Part shown: positions 58,160-64,000 of the stretch, piece after piece
Layout: the number at the start of each line of letters is the position of its first letter
Position numbering within the stretch: position 1 is the stretch's first letter
Assembly: GCF_027887165.1 (NCBI RefSeq)
Contig: NC_077234.1
Span: 197,663,959 to 197,727,958, forward strand
Direction: 5' to 3'
DNA: 64,000 bases
DNA from: Monodelphis domestica
Taxonomy: Eukaryota > Chordata > Mammalia > Didelphimorphia > Didelphidae
Notes under the pieces: generated by a model
What the model was told of the DNA's origin: nothing
Databases searched by the model: none
The model's input: only the letters and a program-made list of their open reading frames with translations
Program-made: the position numbers and the translations under genes

Positions 58160-58297
58160 ACCCAACACCAGCGATGCCTGCCCACATTTGCTGCATCATG
58201 TCGCGTCAGTGCAGGTCTGTGCTCCAGTTGCAAGTAATTCCAAGTTCTGAAGATCTTGAAGACTCTGGGTGATAGTGATTCCCTGATCACACCTCTT

Positions 58298-58381
58298 CTA
58301 CCAACTTAGAAGAGAAGTCCTGCCTAAAGTCATGAAATAAACTTGACTGCTTCCACCAGAACGAACGGAGGCAAAGAATAC
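58298..58381 (-). CDS. MAP4K4: MAP4K4 terminal coding exon with stop codon
   Basis: The exon encodes 27 residues and a TAG stop (58298-58300): VFFASVRSGGSSQVYFMT, then LGRTSLLSW. The acceptor is ttctcctag before 58381. The ending identifies the gene: from memory MAP4K4 ends in GRTSLLSW, whereas TNIK and MINK1 end in NRN-type sequences finishing MNW. These residues close the last blade of the CNH propeller. The 84-bp reading frame is intact, and the same exon continues into the 3' UTR below 58298. With the three upstream exons the window encodes 177 C-terminal residues of a protein usually of about 1,200-1,300 residues. Confidence 0.96.
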   Translation of the reverse strand, partial: VFFASVRSGGSSQVYFMTLGRTSLLSW

Positions 58382-58897
58382 CTAGGAGAAAAGGATATGT
58401 TAAAATTTTATTATAATCTGAAGAAGAAAGCTGGATGGCTCAGTGAATAGAGTAGGAATCCTGGAGTCAGGAAGATGGATCTTTCTGGGTTCAAATCTGG
58501 CCTCAGATACTTCCTTGCTGTGACCCTAGGTAAGTCACTTAATTCCCATTGCCTAGCCTATATCAATCAATACAGTATTAATTCTAAGATAGAAGGTAAG
58601 GATTAAAAAGAAAGAAAATAATTTCCATCAAGATGAATCCTTTGAGCTGTGACTTGGAGGCTAGAATTTTTCCTTGTAAAGTGCTTTCTACCTTGATGGT
58701 GTCTGTTTTAGTCCTAAATAAGAGGATGCAGAACTACCAAATTTGTTGTAAAACTGAGAACTATTTGCATTGTTGATGATGTTGTACCTAATTTACTACC
58801 ATCATTTTAAAAAGGGGTTCACTAAATTGGTGGAACAAATTGATTGTCACAAAGGGGTGGAAAGAAAAGGAAAAAAGCTAAGGGGAAAAAATGTTAC
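58382..58897 (-). other. Last MAP4K4 intron (516 bp)
   Basis: It lies between donor gtaac (58897) and acceptor ctag (58382) on the minus strand. Its main content is a SINE at 58430-58612 in the opposite orientation to the gene. Confidence 0.9.
58430..58612 (+). mobile_element. SINE (WSINE/SINE1 type), diverged
   Basis: Recognised by the order of family blocks: GGATGGCTCAGTGAATAGAG, GGTTCAAATCTGGCCTCAGA (B-box-like), GTAAGTCACTTAATTCCCAT, and the tail ATTCTAAGATAGAAGGTAAG. It sits antisense inside the last MAP4K4 intron. Confidence 0.85.
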
Positions 58898-59037
58898 CTT
58901 GTCATTGCGTTCACATAAGAACTTGAGCCTCTGTGCCCGCTTGTGCATAAACACGCCATCCAAATGACCAGTCTCCACCGATCGTATCTCAATGGCCTTC
59001 TCACCCCAGCCCATGATCTGATTGGATCGAATATATG
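58898..59037 (-). CDS. MAP4K4: MAP4K4 penultimate coding exon (CNH domain)
   Basis: The exon has 140 bp. Its first two bases (CA) complete the alanine codon begun in the previous exon; 46 codons follow, from [18 protein letters not shown] through [18 protein letters not shown] to CERNDK. The acceptor is cttaaag before 59037 and the donor gtaac after 58898. The segment is among the most conserved in the GCK-IV kinases and forms late strands of the CNH beta-propeller. No disabling change is seen. The frame joins exactly to the terminal exon at 58381. The donor is followed by gtaaca rather than gtaagt, slightly weaker than consensus. The upstream intron is long (2.5 kb) and repeat-rich; the downstream intron is only 516 bp and carries a SINE. 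Confidence 0.96.
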
Positions 59038-59559
59038 CTTTAAGGAAAGCAAGAGAAACAGTGTTAATGATACAATAAATTGCTAGGAAAAGGAGATGAA
59101 AAATAATTATTTATTTTTTATTTTATTTATATTTTATAATTATCTCAGAAAATATAGACCTATAGACAATTTCTCTCATGTATGTATACACACAAAGAAG
59201 CAGAACATTTAAGAGAATATTTTAGCGCTCCACATAAAATAAAATATACACAGTTTTCCCAGGCAGTGGAGAACTAGAAACAAGGTGGATAACCATCAAA
59301 TAGGGGACAGTTAAAACAAAATGGAGCACATAAATCTAACATTATGGGGGCATAGGAAAAAAATGACTAGAATAATTTCAGAGAAGCATTGGAAGATTTA
59401 TACAAAGTGAAGAATGTGACTACAATAATGAATATAGAAGGAAAGAAAATGTTGTATGTTAAAATTATAATAAACAAACTTGGCTTCACCAAAATAATGA
59501 GAAAATCCTGTTCTTTGTAGAGGTCAGTAACTAGGAGACCAGAAGGACTGCACATAACT

Positions 59560-59705
59560 TCTTTTGTATATATTTATTTGCCCATTGTCTCCCCCCATTA
59601 GGTTATAAGTTCCTTGAGGACAAGGGTTATCTTTTTTTTTTTTTTGGTATCCCCAGTGCTTAGCATAGAACCTGGCACATAGTGGGTGCTTAATAAAAAT
59701 TAAAA
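59560..59705 (+). mobile_element. L2 LINE 3' end
   Basis: TAGGTTATAAGTTCCTTGAG, GTATCCCCAGTGCTTAGCAT, CCTGGCACATAGTGGGTGCT and TTAATAAA are the classic L2 3'-terminal blocks. A poly-T run interrupts it at 59631-59645. Confidence 0.8.
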
Positions 59706-60111
59706 GAAAATCAATAAACATTTATTACAAGAGAAGACGCAATGGGGAGAGAGGGAGAAGCTTTCAGAAATCAAGTGATGTATTGATTGATTGCTTCTCT
59801 TCTTTTAATTTTTGTTACAAGAGAAGGCTATATGGGAAAGTGAGGAAAAAATTTCAGAAATGAAACTGATTACCAAGAATAAAAGAGCTTTAAAGAAATA
59901 AAAAGGCTAGCCTTCCAAGTCACCATTTTGATATTTGCTATTTTATTCTGGGAAACTGCAGTTTGATTTGAACTAATATAATCTATTAGGCACCCAATAT
60001 TTGCAAAGTGTTATGCTAGGTGCAAGGTACAAAGACAACACAGAAAGTAGTCCTGACCCTTAAGCAGTTTATATTTTGGTAGTGGTTAACAAATGATATA
60101 CACTTAATCGA

Positions 60112-60362
60112 ATAGCAGGGTGGTTCAGTGGATAGAACACTGCTGGGAGTCCTAAAGACTCATCTTCCTGAGTTCAAATCTGGCCTCAGGCACTTCCTAG
60201 CTGTGTGACCCTGGGCAAGCCACTTAATCCGGTTTGCCTCAGTTTATTCATCTGTCAAATGAGCCAGAGAAAGAAATGACAACGTGCTCTAGTATCTTTG
60301 TCAAGAAAATTCCAAATGGGGTAATAAAAGTCAGACCCAATTAAAAAGGACTGAAGAACAAT
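60112..60362 (+). mobile_element. BovB/RTE-tailed SINE (MAR1 type)
   Basis: Head GGTGGTTCAGTGGATAGAAC, body CTAGCTGTGTGACCCTGGGC and CAGTTTATTCATCTGTCAAA, tail AAATGGGGTAATAAAAGTCA ending in a CTGAAGAACAA-type run. The tail corresponds to the 3' end of the BovB/RTE LINE at 10938-10980. Confidence 0.8.
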
Positions 60363-60394
60363 ATATATACTTAATAATCCAAGGAAGAGATTAT

Positions 60395-60605
60395 TAACAA
60401 GGGACTCAGGAAGGATTTCTGATGGGAAATAGCACAAAAGGTAAGACTTGAAGGAAGTCAAGGATTCTAAGAGATGGAGAATCATCCAGGGATGGCAGAA
60501 AGCCAGAATAATAGCAGGTGAGCACAAGAGATAGTGTTGAATTGGGGGAACAAGCAAGGTGTTCATTTTGGCTATAAAGGGGATTATGTGAAGGGAAGTG
60601 CTTCA
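60395..60605 (+). repeat. Ancient dispersed repeat fragment
   Basis: Blocks such as GGACTCAGGAAGGATTTCTG and AAGACTTGAAGGAAGTCAAG match the same family as 47878-48420 and 35930-36100. Confidence 0.5.
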
Positions 60606-60630
60606 AATTAAATGGGGGGAAGGAGGGGCC

Positions 60631-60639
60631 GGACAGACG

Positions 60640-60669
<30 letters not shown>
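60631..60669. repeat. (GACA)n microsatellite
   Basis: GGACAGACGGACGGACAGAC followed by four or more perfect ACAG units. Confidence 0.9.
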
Positions 60670-60670
<1 letters not shown>

Positions 60671-61556
60671 GAAAAGGAAGTACTTCATTTCTAGGGAAAC
60701 ATACTACACTGTACCAAGGAAAAACAAATTTACAGCTCAATGAATAGGGATGACACAAACATATTCTGGCTTTTATTCAAAAACCCATTATATTCATAAT
60801 GGAATATGACTGTTCTTTAAGAAACAATGAACATGATGAGCTCGCAAAGACTTGTTTGTATGACATAAAAGAGGAAGTCGTCTCTATTGATGGTCACTTA
60901 GCATCTGTTTTGTAGCTTAGAGAGCTGCTGGGACAATGGCTGCAGATTGACTTAGACGATCACAAATCAACATGACTTGCATGGGGGTATATTTTTATTT
61001 ATTTTGTTGATATTTCCCAAGTCCATTTTAATTGGGTTCAGGGCTGTTCTGGACTCTGAGGGCTACCTTTGTGACTTTGATGCCCCTAGCAAAGGACGCT
61101 CAGCATCCTCTATAAAGTAAGCTGGCTTGTGTGTGCCAAAGTCAAGAAGTTCACTGAGTGTTCTTCCTCCGAGACTTGTCTCTAGCTACCTCCACCAGCC
61201 CCCTTTCTAGCACACGTCACACCTCACTAGAATCATGTTGGTTCTAGGACAATAACACAGACTAGCTAAAACGGTCACGTCTAGTACTCTAGACAACGTA
61301 GACCCATAAAAAGGGCGCTGGGGAGAGAGGGGAAGAGAGATGGCTTTCTTCATCTGGAAAATAAAGGAATATTTTTACAGGCTTGTTCCCTAAACTACAA
61401 ATGGCTGTCAGTGTATCCTCAAACTCATCAGTCATTCACCAAGTTGTCTGGACCTTTCAGCATTAAAAAAGACAAAAAGCATTAAAATAAATGCCTTCCC
61501 ATAAGAAGGACGTCTTTGATTTTAAAAGCCTCTTCTTGGTTCTGAGAGATACTTAC

Positions 61557-61716
61557 CGACAGATGTAGGCATCTCTCCCCATTGAAGAACCACATCCTTT
61601 GTGATCCTCCCATATGTATTCACATAAACCCCTTCATCCTCATAGCACACTAGCAACTCCATCCCGTCTGTGTTGGGGAGTATGATGATAGCATGGGGTT
61701 GTATGCTACTCTGAAT
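61557..61716 (-). CDS. MAP4K4: MAP4K4 coding exon, third from the end (CNH domain)
   Basis: The exon has 160 bp: 53 codons plus one base. It starts [18 protein letters not shown] and contains [17 protein letters not shown] and [11 protein letters not shown], all hallmark residues of the C-terminal CNH domain of the MAP4K4/TNIK/MINK1 kinases. The acceptor is ttctgcag before 61716; the donor is gtaagt after 61557. The last base (G) completes an alanine codon with CA from the next exon, so the splice phase agrees with the exon at 58898-59037. The start (IQSSIQPH) differs from the IQCSIKPH I remember for human, a plausible species difference. Transcription runs right to left. The upstream intron is 878 bp and holds one copy of the intronic duplication; the downstream intron is about 2.5 kb and holds L2, BovB-tailed SINE and microsatellite sequence. 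Confidence 0.95.
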
Positions 61717-62594
61717 CTGCAGAAGAAACAAAGCAAAAACAGAGGTTTGACTTTGCTGTGAATAAATATGCCATCTAGTCTTTTGATGGGTGTTCGGCTG
61801 CCTGAGGGAGTGCATGAATGCCATTTCTGAGGATATAAAATACAAATTAAATAAAAATTAAAATAAAAAGTTCTAAAAATGCTTCAGGGGCTCTTTAGTC
61901 ATTGGGCAACCATAAGCGATCTTGACACAACATGATAATGATGGTTCCAATGGGGCTGTAGTAAAGAGTGGTGGTGCTGGTGGTTTTAGACACATCCAAG
62001 TCCTGTGCACACAGAGAGAACCAGGTCTTGGAGTCAGGGAGACTGATTTTCCTGAGTTCAAATCCAGCCTCAGAGGTTTACTAGCTATGTAACCTGGGCA
62101 AGTCCCTTAATCCTGTTTGCCTCAGTTTCCTCACCTGTAAAATGAATTAAGAGAAGGAAATGGCAAACCACTGTACAATTCAAGTCCCCCTTAGAACACG
62201 TGATCTTGATTAAATTCTAGCATCTCTATCGTTCTGGCACCATATTGTATAATACACCAAGAGAATGTTTCTCTAATCTAGAAAGACCCATGGAGGAGCA
62301 GATGTGGTCCAAACTTCTAGAACCCTTGCCTAGGTTAGATTAAGGGCTACTAGATTCTTAGAGACAAGGTACCCACAAGGGTCCCAAGACACATTGGCCA
62401 TCCCAATCTGACCCAAAATAACATAATAACACGAAGGTTATTTGGACAGAGCCAACCTGAGTGTCTCTGGAAAGAGTGGAGAAAGGACTCTCACTATATA
62501 TACTCATTCAAACCCTGAGGGGTGGGGGTAGGAATGGGGAAAGGGAAAGAACAAAACAAAAACAACCAACCAACTGTAGAGTCTGGGCTCTTAC
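61717..62594 (-). other. MAP4K4 intron (878 bp)
   Basis: Intron between the exons at 61557-61716 and 62595-62744. It holds one copy of a duplicated segment (about 61940-62175) containing a BovB-tailed SINE fragment. Confidence 0.85.
61940..62175 (+). repeat. Intronic duplication, copy A (with SINE fragment)
   Basis: It contains GTGGTGCTGGTGGTTTTAGA, CATCCAAGTCCTGTGCACA and then a MAR1-like SINE (GGAGTCAGGGAGACTGATTT, CAGTTTCCTCACCTGTAAAA). The same order recurs at 62995-63250 with few differences, including the part that is not SINE. Confidence 0.8.
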
Positions 62595-62744
62595 GTGCGT
62601 CGGGAGATAAATATCATAGACTGATCCGGAATCCACATCGACAGCATGGAATCCAGCACAGGATCCATAAATTACTTTTAACCGTTGGCCTTCCTCTACG
62701 GTGAGATCAACCAGCAATGGCTTATGTATCAATTCTCCAAAAGA
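62595..62744 (-). CDS. MAP4K4: MAP4K4 coding exon, fourth from the end (CNH domain)
   Basis: Partial gene: upstream exons lie beyond the window. The exon encodes 50 whole codons, beginning [14 protein letters not shown] and ending VYDIYLPTH. It is bounded by an acceptor (cttccag) before 62744 and a donor (gtaag) after 62595, both on the minus strand, and starts and ends in phase 0. The residues match the citron-homology (CNH) domain of MAP4K4, a Ste20/GCK-IV serine/threonine kinase acting upstream of JNK and in Hippo and cytoskeletal signalling. In this kinase group the CNH domain mediates regulatory and small-GTPase contacts; the kinase domain itself lies upstream, outside the window. No stop, frameshift or odd codon is seen, so the locus looks functional. 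TNIK and MINK1 have very similar exons; the terminal exon decides the assignment. Copies of a duplicated intronic segment lie on both sides of this exon. Confidence 0.95.
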
Positions 62745-62994
62745 CTGGAAGACAAGAGACACAGAGTAAATGAGAGGGGAAAAGAAGAGGGCGGGGGTGG
62801 AAATCCATTGGGCAGGAAAGCTATGCTGGCTAATAGGCATTTCTAATAAATGGTGATTTATTATATTTATATTTATATAGGGAAGAACAAGGATTCAAAA
62901 TAGGTCATTTTATGGGAGTGTGTCTAGTCACTCTATTAACCAGCGCCACAAAAGAAGGATGCATGGCTATGACATTCCCCAGAGAGATGGCGAC

Positions 62995-63300
62995 AAAGAC
63001 AGTGACTGGACTGCAGTATGGAGTGGTGCTGGTGGTTTTAGACCCATCCAAGTCCTGTGCACAGGTAGGAGCAATGGAGAGAGGACCAGACCTTGGAGTC
63101 AGGGAGACTGATTTTCCTGAGTTCAATCCAGCCTCAGAGGTTTACTAGTTATGTAACCCTGGGCAAGTCCCTTAATCCTGTTTGCCTCAGTTTCCTCATC
63201 TGTAAAATGAATTAAGAGAAGGAAATGGCAAACTACTCTAGTATCTTTGCCCAAAAAAACTCATGAAGAGTAGGACAAGATTGAAATGACTGAATGACAA
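62995..63300 (+). repeat. Intronic duplication, copy B (with fuller SINE)
   Basis: Second copy of the segment at 61940-62175, on the other side of the exon 62595-62744. It carries a 14-bp difference near 63065 and keeps the SINE's BovB-like tail (AGGACAAGATTGAAATGACT) that copy A lacks. Confidence 0.8.
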
Positions 63301-63760
63301 CAAATACTAAAATCAGGAAAGTGTCATGAAGTCCTGGACTAGGATGGTGTCAATGGAAACAGATTATAGGCAGTGCAAGAGATAAAGTTGGGGAAGATCC
63401 ATGGACAATGTATCTGAAATGTGGGAGCTGATGGGGTAGGAAAATTCAAAGTTATTATTCAACTTCTGAAGAATAGGATGGAGTGAATGAGGATAACCAC
63501 AGACAGAAGCAGTATGGGCGAAGGGGAATTTGGAGGAAAAGCCAGCAAGTTCTGTTTTGGACATGCTGAGTTTAAAGTATCAATGAGACAGACATTCAGG
63601 TACAAATGTCCTTTAGGCAAGAGGAGATGAGAGGCTGGAGCTAAGAAAAGAAGTCATGGCTGGGCATACAAATCTGAGACTGTACCTGATTGTCAAGGGG
63701 AAAGCATAGAGACCCAACTTGGGAAACACCCATGTTAAGAGATCAGGAAGAGGAGCCACA
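63300..63760 (+). repeat. Ancient dispersed repeat fragment
   Basis: Contains GTTCTGTTTTGGACATGCTG and GAGTTTAAAGTATCAATGAG, the same blocks as the family at 48650-50320 (there AGTTTTGGACGTATTAAATT). Class unresolved. Confidence 0.55.
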
Positions 63761-63824
63761 GAATGAGACAAAGAGGAGTAAAAAGAGTCTATCTGTCTGT
63801 CTGTCTCTCCCCCCTCTTCCCTTC

Positions 63825-64000
63825 CTCGCCCCCCTTCCATCTTAGAATCAATGCGGTGTATTGGTTGCAAGGCAGGAGTGGTAAGGGTCAGACAACAGGA
63901 GTTAACAAATTGCCCAGGGTTACACAGCCAGCCAGAATGTGTCTGAGTACAGATCTGAACCCAGGACACCCCCATCTTACCCAGGACTCCTACACCAAGG
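63825..64000 (-). mobile_element. SINE (WSINE/SINE1 type), antisense, cut by window end
   Basis: Reverse-complement family blocks: TCTTAGAATCAATGCGGTGT, GCCCAGGGTTACACAGCCAG, TGAACCCAGGACACCCCCAT. The SINE's 5' end would lie beyond 64000. Confidence 0.8.

Larger units (their letters stand above)
55735..58297 (-). other. MAP4K4: MAP4K4 3' UTR (minimum plausible extent)
   Basis: This is the untranslated part of the terminal exon, read right to left from the TAG at 58298. Interspersed repeats are scarce here compared with both sides. Several stretches match my memory of the human MAP4K4 3' UTR, for example the block around the AATAAA at 56678-56683 and the T-rich/A-rich block near 57350-57550. 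Candidate poly(A) signals (AATAAA on the minus strand) are at 56678-56683 and 55750-55755; weaker options further left are listed separately. The region includes a UC-rich tract (58063-58159), a C-rich stretch (57630-57670, G-rich in the mRNA) and a GA run (56744-56770, CT in the mRNA). Short reading frames here (57913-58290 and others) are not coding. The true 3' end is undecided. Confidence 0.8.
59038..61556 (-). other. MAP4K4 intron (about 2.5 kb)
   Basis: Intron between the penultimate exon and the exon at 61557. It contains an L2 3' end (59560-59705), a BovB-tailed SINE (60112-60362), an ancient-repeat fragment (60395-60605), a GACA microsatellite and an L1-like scrap near 60780-60880. 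The rest shows nothing I recognise. Confidence 0.85.
62745..64000 (-). other. MAP4K4 intron, 5' part outside the window
   Basis: Sequence upstream of the exon at 62744. It contains duplication copy B, an ancient-repeat fragment (63300-63760) and an antisense SINE at the window edge. No further exon is visible before 64000. Confidence 0.8.

Noticed and set aside
57913..58290. Open frames in both strands just after the MAP4K4 stop
   Set aside because: They lie in the 3' UTR and depend on the purine/pyrimidine tract; overlapping frames mirror each other.

Overview
This window is vertebrate nuclear DNA, almost certainly from a marsupial. The evidence is its interspersed repeats: many copies of a roughly 200-bp tRNA/CORE-type SINE of the WSINE/SINE1 kind, a second SINE family whose tail matches a BovB/RTE LINE, marsupial-type LINE-1 3' ends, and several endogenous-retrovirus LTRs. 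The first SINE type suggests an Australian marsupial, perhaps a dasyurid, but I cannot fix the species.

Only one protein-coding gene is supported. It lies at the right end on the minus strand: the last four coding exons (62744 down to 58298) and the 3' UTR of MAP4K4 (HGK/NIK, a Ste20-family kinase). The exons join in frame across consensus splice sites and encode 177 residues of the C-terminal citron-homology (CNH) domain, ending in a TAG stop at 58298-58300. The C-terminal residues TSLLSW separate MAP4K4 from its paralogues TNIK and MINK1. The 3' UTR runs leftward from 58297 to at least about 56660, probably to about 55735, and possibly to about 54650. It has several candidate poly(A) signals and a long UC-rich tract just after the stop.

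The left 54 kb is downstream intergenic DNA (in human this side faces the IL1R cluster), built of layered repeats. 1-1100: a CpG-containing non-LTR retrotransposon with an RT domain. 2-9.2 kb: SINEs, CR1/L3-like and LTR-like pieces, and an L1 3' end interrupted by a hAT-like element. 9.9-11 kb: a BovB/RTE LINE, followed by L1 ORF2 (11-12.1 kb). 15-16.9 kb: antisense L1 ORF2 split by a 365-bp CT-rich microsatellite. 21.7-26.1 kb: a nested zone in which L1 pieces are broken by two SINEs and three LTRs. 26.4-28.4 kb: a broken class I retroviral pol. 33.0-33.9 kb: a second copy of the 25-kb LTR. 42.7-43.4 kb: antisense L1. 43.9-44.9 and 53.0-53.8 kb: L2. 47.9-51.7 kb: long copies of an ancient dispersed repeat cut by an L1 with an 11-bp target-site duplication.

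I found no new gene system. The observations most worth checking are a duplication in MAP4K4 introns that flanks a CNH exon, the UC-rich tract and alternative ends of its 3' UTR, and the insertion order that can be read from exact target-site duplications. Repeat family names are from memory; no database search was run.
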